From contig NZ_CP056082.1 in assembly GCF_014217215.1 (NCBI RefSeq), forward strand, positions 1 through 42,892: DNA of 42,892 nucleotides, in the 5' to 3' direction. Under the pieces are notes generated by a model. The model had not been told where the DNA came from. It ran no database searches and was given only the letters and a program-made list of their open reading frames with translations. Positions 15,513 to 22,895 of this stretch are shown one piece after another. The position numbers and the translations under genes are program-made. Every line of letters begins with the position of its first letter. Position 1 is the first letter of the stretch. The stretch is from Rothia nasimurium (lineage in GTDB: Bacteria; Actinomycetota; Actinomycetes; Actinomycetales; Micrococcaceae).

Positions 15513-15622
15513 TGGTGCAAAAACACTCGGTTTTGCACCATAGGCTAGGGTGCTCCGGGGTGGGGGTGAAAACACCTCAAGCGTGGTGCAAAACTAGGGG
15601 GCAAAACTAAGTGGTGCAAAAC
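15513..15622. repeat. Cluster of TGGTGCAAAA repeats, candidate oriT or binding array
   Basis: TGGTGCAAAA (15513-15522) and its exact complement (15531-15540) form an inverted repeat with an 8-nt loop. The same word occurs directly at 15584 and 15612, and a truncated GCAAAACT lies at 15601. The remaining bases up to 15790 are C-rich without a gene. An inverted repeat with nearby direct repeats is the form of many oriT or accessory-protein sites. Confidence 0.6.
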
Positions 15623-15790
15623 TGGATGTGTTCAGCGGTTTTTGCCCCTCATTGTCCTAAGCCTGTTCCCTGCCTACCTCCCAACCAGCCATAACGAACA
15701 CTCCCTAACTTCCTGCCAGCCCCCACTACCCTCACCCGCCCCCAGGTGAGCACAGATTAACCCGCCTGTGCCTCTGAGTCCTAAGCCTGC

Positions 15791-15954
15791 CCCCTTACCC
15801 CGCTCGTACTGGTCCACAGGCTCCCAGGGCAAGCAAAAACCCCGCCCTCTGTCGCGCTCTGCGCGTCAAAGAGGGCGGGGGTTTTGTGCGGCAGCCGGTC
15901 AAGCGCGGCGCTTGCGCGGGGGCGTGGGGGCGGCGTCAGCCCCCACAAGGGCAC
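15791..15954. repeat. 164-bp repeat R3 (inverted copy of R1) with terminator
   Basis: Inverted, nearly identical copy of R1. The GC stem at 15835-15885 lies just past the stop of the coupling ATPase on the minus strand and is its likely terminator. With R1 it encloses the accessory and stability block as a pair of inverted repeats about 4.8 kb apart. Confidence 0.8.
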
Positions 15955-15958
15955 AGCC

Positions 15959-18058
15959 TTACCTGATAGGCATGTTCATAGCGTCATCCTCTTCATCTTC
16001 AAAAGGAAGATTCGCGTTCTCTGGCTTTGCCTCTTGCACTGGCTCACCCTCTAACAGGTGCTCCCAGGGGTTCGCCGGTTTCTGCTTGACCTGCGGGGCT
16101 GGTGCCGCTTCGGTCGGTTGCGGTACTTCCTGCACACTCTCCGCTACCGGGGCGGCCGCTACATGCTGCGGCTTCGGCTGCGCTGCTGGTCGCTGCGGTA
16201 GCCCAGTCTTACGAACTTTCACCTTTTCCACCATGCGCGGACTCTTCACCACGGCCACCACCTCGCCAGGGTTCAGGTTCCGCAACACATTGGGGTGCAA
16301 GGTGAACACCTCAACCTCGCGCACGGTGCCCTGACCACTGGCCCGCGCTTGGGTTCCCAGAAGGTCTTTATCCTCGAAAGTCTGTAGGGTTTCTTTCATG
16401 GCTTGACGGGTGCCCAGCATATCGGCCAGCTCGTCAGCCTTAATATCAATCTGGTGAAGAATCTTCACGGCCGTATTGGTCATAAGGCGGTCTTTAAACC
16501 CGTTGTCGATAGTCTCTAGGGCAACAAGGGTTTGTGCTGAGAGCACGGACGCCCCGCCGTGTGAGCGGGTACGCTCCACAACATCCACCAGGTTAGAGCC
16601 GCCCAGGGCTGAAAACTCGTCCACTATTAGCAGGTTCAGCCGGTTTTGCTCCCCGGTGGCCGGGTTCTCGTGCCACTTAGCCGCCCCCAGGTCGGCCATT
16701 GCTGCCACATAGTCACTAATGGCAAGGTTGGCAATAAACTGGGAGGCTTCAAGGTCGCGGGCGGCGTCCATATTGAACAGCACAATATCCCCGCCCTCGA
16801 TAGCTGCCCGCAAATCTAGCCCGCCTGGTTCATCAACCAGCACATTACCGGCTGCGCCCTCGGCTACTACTGCGAAACGTGAACGCATACCTACAGCGGC
16901 CGTGGCTACTTCTTTATCTTCGTCCGCTTCCGCGAGAAAGTTCTCAATCCGTGCGGCTGTCTGTCGGTCGCTGATAGCGTCCTTGATGCTATCGAGCACC
17001 TTGAGGCGCATCATTTTTGCCACGTGCTCAATATCCATGCGCCAGGGCCGCGACTTGCGGGCCTCGGTGTAGGTCAGCCCGTCCGATACTGCCGCCTCTA
17101 GTGCTCTAAGGGCCAGCAGGGTAAACCGGGAGCCGGGGCGCTGGTAGTGGGCTTCACTAAACCCGCCTGCCTCGGCATACTGTTCGGCCCTAATCATGAT
17201 GTTGCGCCGGTGGGTGGCGCTCCCGTGGCGAATAGGGTTATAGGTGGTGGTTGCCCCGGTGCCGTCCTCGGTGATGATGTGGAACTTTCGGCCAGATGCA
17301 GCGGCGATAGTTTCAAGAGCTGCCGTTATATCGCGCTCGGGCTTCATCGTGATAAAGACCGTGCCGATTCTGAACGGCTCGGCGGCCGGGGCCAGGGTCA
17401 AGCCCTTGATTAGTTCAAGAATAGTGGTGGTCTTACCGTAGCCACTGGGGCCAAAAATCGCCGTGTGCAGCCGTAGGGCTGATACCGGAATGTCAAAGGG
17501 TTTCAAGGTGCTTTCAGTAGCACCAAGACGCACGGCCAGGTGGTCAAGATTTTGAACCGGCTTGGGGTTAGCCCAGTCCTTCATTTTCTTCGTTGCGGCC
17601 GCGACTTCCTTAGCGCTGCGCTTGGGTGCCTCGTCCTCGCGCCACTCTGGTTTATACCGGCCTCTTGCTACAGCAATAAACCCGGCCACTACTACCGCCA
17701 CCGGCAGACCAAACCAAACTTGAGCCAGCAACCACCCCGGCAGGTGACTGGAAGCGAAAGAAAACAGGTCGGTAAGTCCGGCGGCCTGAACGTAGGCGCG
17801 TACCTCGCGCACCCACAGAAAATAGGCCCTAAACCCACCGGCCATAGCTGAGATTGCACTTGCTCCTAGACCGGCGATAAGTGCCCACTGTGCCCATTTC
17901 ACCCGCGTAAGAATCACGGTAAAAATAAGAGCAGCTACAGCAACAACCGGGTTAAGAATACCCAGAATTAAAGTAGCCCCGCGCTTATACGCCTCAAGGG
18001 TATTAGTTTCCGGCTTTAGCTCTGTATCGCGTAAACGTACCCGTGGTGTTTGTGCCAT
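15959..18058 (-). CDS. TraG/TcpA-like coupling ATPase
   Basis: A 699-aa type IV coupling protein that should bring the DNA substrate to the secretion channel. Membrane helices lie at about 29-50, 56-75 and 108-131, followed by the motor: Walker A GPSGYGKT (203-210) and Walker B LLIVDEF (476-482), then the RSHGGASVLSAQT block of this family. The C-terminal 80 residues are Pro/Glu-rich and end with two short motifs, WEHLLE (665-670) and DDAMNMP (691-697), which recur in other transfer proteins here. The ATG follows AAGGAGG and starts two bases after the stop of the replication-relaxation gene. A terminator repeat follows the stop. Copy two has four frameshifts. Confidence 0.87.
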   Translation of the reverse strand: MAQTPRVRLRDTELKPETNTLEAYKRGATLILGILNPVVAVAALIFTVILTRVKWAQWALIAGLGASAISAMAGGFRAYFLWVREVRAYVQAAGLTDLFSFASSHLPGWLLAQVWFGLPVAVVVAGFIAVARGRYKPEWREDEAPKRSAKEVAAATKKMKDWANPKPVQNLDHLAVRLGATESTLKPFDIPVSALRLHTAIFGPSGYGKTTTILELIKGLTLAPAAEPFRIGTVFITMKPERDITAALETIAAASGRKFHIITEDGTGATTTYNPIRHGSATHRRNIMIRAEQYAEAGGFSEAHYQRPGSRFTLLALRALEAAVSDGLTYTEARKSRPWRMDIEHVAKMMRLKVLDSIKDAISDRQTAARIENFLAEADEDKEVATAAVGMRSRFAVVAEGAAGNVLVDEPGGLDLRAAIEGGDIVLFNMDAARDLEASQFIANLAISDYVAAMADLGAAKWHENPATGEQNRLNLLIVDEFSALGGSNLVDVVERTRSHGGASVLSAQTLVALETIDNGFKDRLMTNTAVKILHQIDIKADELADMLGTRQAMKETLQTFEDKDLLGTQARASGQGTVREVEVFTLHPNVLRNLNPGEVVAVVKSPRMVEKVKVRKTGLPQRPAAQPKPQHVAAAPVAESVQEVPQPTEAAPAPQVKQKPANPWEHLLEGEPVQEAKPENANLPFEDEEDDAMNMPIR

Positions 18059-18060
18059 GT

Positions 18061-18753
18061 CTAAAAACCTCCTTCGTATAGCTCAATCTGAATTTTTGGT
18101 TTACCACCAACAAGCGGTAAATCATTTTTCAATGAATCGTACACATCAGATACACGAGTCCATGCGGCCGGGGCAACGTAGTATTTTACCGCCGTTACTT
18201 TATCCGCATTAGCGTAGCCGGTCATGAGTGAATGTAAACGCTTGCGGTCTTTAGGTGTGTGCTCGTATTCGATATAAAACATAGCTGCCCCTTTACGCGC
18301 AACCATATCGGGGAATACCTGAACAGAACGCCCACCTGTAAATCGCGTCAAAGAAAATGTAGGCTCACCCCCATTGGTTAGAGCTGAAACATCAAGACGC
18401 CTCATTTTAGTTTCACCTAAAATCTCGTACCCAGGATTGCGGCGGTGAAAGTTAATAGCAATATCAACGAGCGTTTTATCATGCTCTATCTGGGCGACTT
18501 TTACACCCCTGGGTGTATTCTCGGCAGAAAAACCCAGATACTCTAGCCCCTCACGCGAAACATAGTAGAACTTCCTCTGCGAACTAAGAGCCTTGGACTG
18601 ACTCACTAGGCCCAGCTCAGTCAGCCGCGCCAGACGCCGCCAAACCACCCGAGGGGACATGTCCTTATACTCCTGGATATGCTCACTGAACACAAAAGGC
18701 CAGTTAGCCATAAACTCTAAAATCTGCCGGTCACGCTCTAGTAGAACAATCAC
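18061..18753 (-). CDS. Replication-relaxation family protein, candidate relaxase
   Basis: A 230-aa protein of the replication-relaxation type often found next to conjugation ATPases on Gram-positive plasmids. An N-terminal winged helix (1-73: RDRQILEFMANW through SREGLEYLG) is followed by HDKTLVDIAI and a PD-(D/E)xK-like block: FPD (D149), FYIEYEH (E162, E164) and K168. The block could be a nuclease site, so this protein may nick or bind the transfer origin in place of a canonical relaxase; that is inference. The start is a GTG. The gene is cotranscribed with the coupling ATPase and lies next to a 200-bp inverted repeat. Confidence 0.75.
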   Translation of the reverse strand: MIVLLERDRQILEFMANWPFVFSEHIQEYKDMSPRVVWRRLARLTELGLVSQSKALSSQRKFYYVSREGLEYLGFSAENTPRGVKVAQIEHDKTLVDIAINFHRRNPGYEILGETKMRRLDVSALTNGGEPTFSLTRFTGGRSVQVFPDMVARKGAAMFYIEYEHTPKDRKRLHSLMTGYANADKVTAVKYYVAPAAWTRVSDVYDSLKNDLPLVGGKPKIQIELYEGGF

Positions 18754-18942
18754 AGTAACCTACCTTTTCCAGGCACAACACTTGCACCTCTAACCTGTCT
18801 AACTTCTGACCTAACAAGACCCTGATAACTCTCATTCACGCCTACAGAACAGCACACCCCATAACCTCCTAAAAACCTGCTGATACTCACCTATCACTGA
18901 CCTACTTTCTAACCTCTACACTCTCACTATCTCCTACCTGAC
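18754..18942. other. Gene-free, G-poor pyrimidine-rich tract
   Basis: About 190 bases with no frame of interest. The plus strand is rich in C, T and A and very poor in G, with recurring CTAACCT and TGACCTAC words. It is the leader of the replication-relaxation gene on the minus strand. A plus-strand transcript would be unstructured and C-rich, as at Rho-loading sites. The two copies of the plasmid differ here by a short block near 18795. Confidence 0.5.
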
Positions 18943-19142
18943 CTACCCCGTACAGAACCCTCCCTGCCCTCTCTGTGTACACCCTGCCCCCTGCGCCAAC
19001 CGAACAAAGCCGGACGCACCGACACCCCACACACAACGAGGGACGAGGCGGGTGTGGGGTGTCGGTGCGGGAGGCGGCGTGAAGGTTGATAGCGCAGGGG
19101 GCAGGGTGTACACATATCTGTATAGGTTTCTGTACGGGGTAG
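18943..19142. repeat. 200-bp nested inverted repeat, candidate oriT or single-strand origin
   Basis: Three perfect arm pairs are nested: 15 bp (18943-18957 with 19128-19142, CTACCCCGTACAGAA), 23 bp (18974-18996 with 19092-19114, core GTACACCCTGCCCCCTGC) and 17 bp (19016-19032 with 19052-19068, GCACCGACACCCCACAC), around a 19-nt centre. Intervening bases pair partly. Such a structure would extrude as one long hairpin in single-stranded DNA. It sits between the transfer operon terminator and the replication-relaxation/coupling genes. Confidence 0.85.
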
Positions 19143-19162
19143 TGTATAGGTAGTTCTGATAA

Positions 19163-19200
19163 AAATAGTACCCCCAGCCCTCCGGCTGAGGGTACTATTT
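19163..19200 (-). terminator. Terminator of the transfer operon
   Basis: AAATAGTACCC (19163-19173) pairs with GGGTACTATTT (19190-19200), extended inward by a CAGCC/GGCTG stem. On the minus strand it is followed by a short T run. It lies ten bases after the stop of the last transfer gene and probably works in both directions. Confidence 0.8.
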
Positions 19201-19209
19201 CCGCTCGTG

Positions 19210-19416
19210 TTACGGGCGTTGTGCGTCTAGGTCTGGGTCATAGGCTGCCCAGTAGGATTCCACGGCGTCACAGATTGCTTGAGCATAAGAGAGGTCTTTA
19301 TCAACCTTTACGCGCTTGAGCATTTCGCGCACCTTGGGCGTGACCATCGTGGTGATTTGAACCCGGTTGGGCCTGTATGGTTCGTGGGGGTTTTCAACGG
19401 GCTTACCGCGTGCCAT
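19210..19416 (-). CDS. Second small ribbon-helix-helix-like protein
   Basis: A 68-aa protein whose N-terminal 16 residues are Pro-rich and basic, followed by a CopG/Arc-like fold: NRVQITTMVTPKVREMLKRVKVDKDLSYAQAICDAVESYW. The strand RVQITTMV would contact DNA. It is the last gene of the transfer operon, 24 bases after the ParA-like gene and just before the terminator. It may bind the large inverted repeat beyond and act as the relaxosome accessory factor or the ParA-like protein's adaptor; both are inference. A ribosome binding site (AAAGGAA) is present. Confidence 0.72.
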   Translation of the reverse strand: MARGKPVENPHEPYRPNRVQITTMVTPKVREMLKRVKVDKDLSYAQAICDAVESYWAAYDPDLDAQRP

Positions 19417-19440
19417 AGCTTTTCCTTTCTCTCCTGTGTC

Positions 19441-20856
19441 TTAGAGTCCTGCAACGACTGAGGCGGTGGCCTCTAGTAAGGCTCGATGGGTCTTGGCCCC
19501 TAGGCGTTCCCACTCAATCGCCCCGCCGTTCTCAAGGGAGGTTTCCCAGGGTAGAACGTGCACCGTGCGCACATGCTGGGCTAGGTGGTTTTGGATGCGT
19601 CCTAACCGTTCTTTGTTCTCCTTGGACTTGGCGCGGTCGCTAGTTTTAGGGGAGTCAATAATGACCGCTACAGAGTTTTCTACCTTTTCCTGATAGCCCT
19701 TTTTAATAAGAGCATCAATAGTTTCGGCTGCGGTCTGGGCTGAGTCCTCAGCATTAGAGCAGACGATAACTAATTCATCTGCTGTAGCTGCTGCTGCCTG
19801 CCAGGTAGAAGCATTAGAAGCATTACCAGTGTCAATAACCATCATGCGGTAAAAAGAGCGCAAGAGATTATGAAGAGATATAAAACCATCACCATTAATA
19901 ACCGGCTTATCACTGCCTTGGTGCTGGGACGCTAAAAGGTCAAACTTATTTTCACCCTGGGGACGAACAAAGTTTATAAGTTCTGCTGTCTGCCCTGAGT
20001 TTTTAAAGAAACTCATTTCATGCAGCAGGTCGATAGCTGTATTAGTAGTATTTGCTTCAACAGGTGAGCGGTAGGCTAAGGTTCCCCGGTTTTCGTTATT
20101 ATCCCAGGCTAGAACAGTTCCACCGCGTACACGGCCTAAAACAGATGAAAGTAAATAGGCAATAGTGGTTTTACCGGCCCCGCCTTTGAGGTTAGCAACC
20201 ATAATAGTTTTGTGGGATTTGAGGCCGCGCTGTATTTCTCGGCGTGCTTTTCTTTCTGATAATTCTTCATTATCAGCAGGGAGTGATAAACCAAGGGAGT
20301 TCAAAAAGCCGCGCCATCCGTTGCGGGCAGGCTCTTCGCTGCTGCTGGGCTTGGCGGTGTAGAACTGCTCGGCTGTGGGCTTGCTCGTGCTGCTCGTGTT
20401 GGTTGCAGCAGGGGCGGCCACGGACGGGCGGCTAAATGCTGCGGGCTGAGGTGCTGCTACCGAGGCGGGGCTGACCGGCTCACTGGCCTTAGTCTCTGCT
20501 GCCTCTTCGTGCATGGTTTTACCCTCAAGAACAGGCATATCTAAAGCATCATCGTCCATCTCGTCTAAGTCCAAGGGGGCGATATGGGTAGGTTCGGGTG
20601 CAGCTACTTTCTGAGCTGCCGGGGCCTCTTGGGGAACGTCTATTTTGCTCAGGCTCCCCGCTGCGTACCGCAAACCTATAGGCTCTTCACCCTCCACATA
20701 CACGGCTATATCTGTAGTGGTATTGGCCGGGGCCTTTTCTGGGATAAGGCTTACCAGGCGCTTACGTCCGCTCTCCTTATCGGCTATCTCTTCGGTGTGC
20801 TCGTCCTTGCCCAGGGTGAGGGTGAGGGTGGTATCTGTAATGTGTGCGCTGTTCAT
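19441..20856 (-). CDS. ParA/MinD-like ATPase with long N-terminal extension
   Basis: A 471-aa protein. The C-terminal 255 residues are a ParA/MinD-type ATPase with Walker A NLKGGAGKTT (222-231) and a switch-like MMVIDTGNAS block. The first 215 residues are unlike ParA: a compact beta-rich part (1-75), then a long disordered Pro/Ala/Ser-rich linker containing the acidic motif DDDALDMP (101-108), which resembles the C-terminal end of the coupling ATPase. Encoded in the transfer operon rather than with oriV, it resembles VirC1-type ATPases that bring the DNA substrate to the secretion channel. Intact here, frameshifted three times in the second copy. Confidence 0.78.
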   Translation of the reverse strand: MNSAHITDTTLTLTLGKDEHTEEIADKESGRKRLVSLIPEKAPANTTTDIAVYVEGEEPIGLRYAAGSLSKIDVPQEAPAAQKVAAPEPTHIAPLDLDEMDDDALDMPVLEGKTMHEEAAETKASEPVSPASVAAPQPAAFSRPSVAAPAATNTSSTSKPTAEQFYTAKPSSSEEPARNGWRGFLNSLGLSLPADNEELSERKARREIQRGLKSHKTIMVANLKGGAGKTTIAYLLSSVLGRVRGGTVLAWDNNENRGTLAYRSPVEANTTNTAIDLLHEMSFFKNSGQTAELINFVRPQGENKFDLLASQHQGSDKPVINGDGFISLHNLLRSFYRMMVIDTGNASNASTWQAAAATADELVIVCSNAEDSAQTAAETIDALIKKGYQEKVENSVAVIIDSPKTSDRAKSKENKERLGRIQNHLAQHVRTVHVLPWETSLENGGAIEWERLGAKTHRALLEATASVVAGL

Positions 20857-20874
20857 GCTCTGCGGTGTCCTTTT

Positions 20875-22128
20875 CTAGTTCTCTGTGGGGTCTGGGGGGA
20901 TAAGGAAGGCGTTAGGGGCTGACGGGTCGCTCATTGTTATCGGCTCGCGCTTGGAATACTTGTGGCCCGGTGGGGATAGAAAACTGTTGTTGTACTCCGA
21001 GATGATGAAACTTCCATCATCGGCTACTGAGTCAACCCAAGCCACATGCCCATAGGCTCCGATACCCGAGGCCCCGTTAGCACCCCACCAGGCGACACTG
21101 TTTGCGGTGGGGGTGGTGGTGACTTTCCAGCCTCGTGCCTCCCATCCGGCTCGCCATTCAAAGCCATGACCTAGCTTGGCTCCTGAGCCGTTGGTGTACT
21201 TGAGGTTGTTCATGTCCCCGCCTAGGTACTCGTTCACTTTCCACATGGCGTATGAAGTACATTCGCCGTAGTAAAAGCCCATAGGGTCAGCTACCCATTC
21301 ATTAGGGGGTGTGACTATTCCACCGTCTCCGTACTCGCCCCAGGGGTAAGTGTTGCCTGCATCAGCGTTACCGCCAGGGCTACCCGTACAGGAGTTAGTT
21401 TCTGTGGCCGTGGTATCGGCTCCATCGGCGTTTTCGCTGCCGTCTGCCCGGGTCTTGCCCTCACGGTTTACGTCTATCCCTGCTTCGGCAATGATGGAAT
21501 CGGCATAGGAGATGCTGGCGGTGTAGTGGTCAGGGTTGGAGTTCTTCTGCACCCGGTTAATAGCATGGGACTCGGGTAGAGCCTCCCACCCTGGGACACT
21601 GGCCAGGCCGCCACCTTGACGCTGGGGGCCAAGGATAAAGAGCTGCGCGGCTATCTTGGGGTTCATACGCTCTTCGCGGCTGCCCCACCATTCCTGTTGT
21701 TGCAGCACACCGATAGAGCTAGTGAGTGAACCGTCTGGGTTCCTCACCCCGTGTATATCGTCCCCGTAGTCGATGTTCTCTAGGGTCGATTCGCCAAAGG
21801 CCGCAATGATGATGAGGCGGCTAACTTTCCCTGAGTAACCAAGTTCGGCTACTCCTTCATCAATGAGCTTGGCGTTTTCGATTTGGTGGGCGCGTAGTTC
21901 CCCCGGCGCTCTAATATCTCCGCCGTCTGAGGAACCACCGGCAGGGGCGCAGGTAGAGGCGTTGGCGGCGTTCCCGCCCCCGGTGATACCTCCGGTAATA
22001 GAACCAAGAATAATGAAGCCACCCAGCAGAATCACCAGGATAAAAGTAAGGGGGACAAAGAGCTTTTTCAGCAGGACGCCCGCCCCGATGCGTAGCCCGG
22101 TTTTGGTCATATCCCCTAGGGTGCTCAT
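20875..22128 (-). CDS. Conjugation cell-wall hydrolase (lysozyme-like and CHAP domains)
   Basis: A 417-aa membrane-anchored hydrolase expected to open the peptidoglycan for the secretion channel. One membrane helix (24-43) is followed by a Gly/Asn-rich linker, a lysozyme-like domain (about 80-215; candidate catalytic E113 in FGESTLEN, then GVLQQ), a low-complexity acidic linker (222-260) and a C-terminal CHAP domain (about 262-410) with C290 (GECTSY), H361 (GHVAWV) and E378/N380 (SEYN). This VirB1/TcpG-like two-domain plan is usual in Gram-positive transfer operons. The start overlaps the upstream stop (ATGA); 18 bases separate it from the ParA-like gene. This is the only uninterrupted copy. 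Confidence 0.88.
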   Translation of the reverse strand: MSTLGDMTKTGLRIGAGVLLKKLFVPLTFILVILLGGFIILGSITGGITGGGNAANASTCAPAGGSSDGGDIRAPGELRAHQIENAKLIDEGVAELGYSGKVSRLIIIAAFGESTLENIDYGDDIHGVRNPDGSLTSSIGVLQQQEWWGSREERMNPKIAAQLFILGPQRQGGGLASVPGWEALPESHAINRVQKNSNPDHYTASISYADSIIAEAGIDVNREGKTRADGSENADGADTTATETNSCTGSPGGNADAGNTYPWGEYGDGGIVTPPNEWVADPMGFYYGECTSYAMWKVNEYLGGDMNNLKYTNGSGAKLGHGFEWRAGWEARGWKVTTTPTANSVAWWGANGASGIGAYGHVAWVDSVADDGSFIISEYNNSFLSPPGHKYSKREPITMSDPSAPNAFLIPPDPTEN

Positions 22129-22895
22129 TCGCTCACACCCTGCCAGGTGTAAAGGCTAGCCTCGGTAACTTTCCACATCTCGTTTTCATCCATCATGGCC
22201 GTAACTTCCCACTCAAGGCGTAGTTTCTGGCCGGTAGACGCTAAAACGGTAGTTTCCAGCACGCGAGACTGACGCATGGACGTGTTACGGGGCTGGGTGC
22301 TAGTTGCCTCTTTGACTTCGATATTCTCAACGGTCACAGGGGCCGGGAGAATATCGGCCGTATCGTTACCGTAAGCGTCAAAACCGCTCATATCCTCAAT
22401 AGCTGAATAGGGGCTAACCCACTCTTTAACCCGCTCGAAGTCAGCCGGTTCGGCTGAATCGCGGCTGTTGGTGATGGTGATAAAGCCACGCATGACGCTT
22501 TCGGCGTCCTTGGCGTCTACCTCGGGCATGGTTGCCGGGGGGATTTCAACCGCGTTAGGGTCTGCTGCCGGCCGCCCTTCAACAGCTTGAGGGTACTGGC
22601 CGTTGAGGTAGCTAGCTGAGGTGCTGGGGGTAGCATCAGCCGGGGCGCTAGAGGTGGTCGGCGCGGCGGTGGCCGCTGGCTCTTCCTGCTGCTGGTTGTT
22701 CTGCCACTGGATAACTCGCCAGATAGCAAGACCTAGTAAGAGCACGATAACCAGGGCAATAAGAGCGCGTTTCGCGTTGGGGCGGGCCCCGCTCTGTGCT
22801 GCTGTTTCGTTCAGGCGGCGGAATTGCTGCGGCTGCTGGGTGTCCTCGGTGTCCAGGTGGTCGAAGATTTCTAGCTCGTCTTTGCGGTTAGTCAT
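22125..22895 (-). CDS. Bitopic transfer protein with NTF2/VirB8-like external domain
   Basis: A 256-aa protein with an acidic cytoplasmic N-terminus (1-40), one membrane helix (44-62), a Pro/Ala/Thr linker (70-95) and an external domain of about 150 residues. Within the domain, ESVMRGFITITNSRDS and the closing LRLEWEVTAMMDENEMWKVTEASLYTWQ strands look like an NTF2-like fold, as in VirB8 and TcpC. The plasmid therefore seems to have two VirB8-like proteins. It overlaps the VirB6-like stop by one base (TAATG) and the hydrolase start by four. The family is inferred from topology. Confidence 0.65.
   Translation of the reverse strand: MTNRKDELEIFDHLDTEDTQQPQQFRRLNETAAQSGARPNAKRALIALVIVLLLGLAIWRVIQWQNNQQQEEPAATAAPTTSSAPADATPSTSASYLNGQYPQAVEGRPAADPNAVEIPPATMPEVDAKDAESVMRGFITITNSRDSAEPADFERVKEWVSPYSAIEDMSGFDAYGNDTADILPAPVTVENIEVKEATSTQPRNTSMRQSRVLETTVLASTGQKLRLEWEVTAMMDENEMWKVTEASLYTWQGVSE

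Larger units (their letters stand above)
1..21453. repeat. First unit of a head-to-tail plasmid dimer
   Basis: The whole gene order from here to 21453 repeats from 21454 to the window end. The first bases (CTTGCCCTCACGG) recur at 21454, and the bases ending the window (TGCCCGGGT) are the ones that precede that position, so the ends join. Single-base differences from the second unit within this unit fall in about 1-3,000, where three transfer genes are frameshifted. Confidence 0.95.

Noticed and set aside
18943-19142. Insertion sequence or MITE
   Set aside because: The inverted arms are nested around one centre rather than terminal, no target-site duplication was seen, and no transposase occurs in the window.
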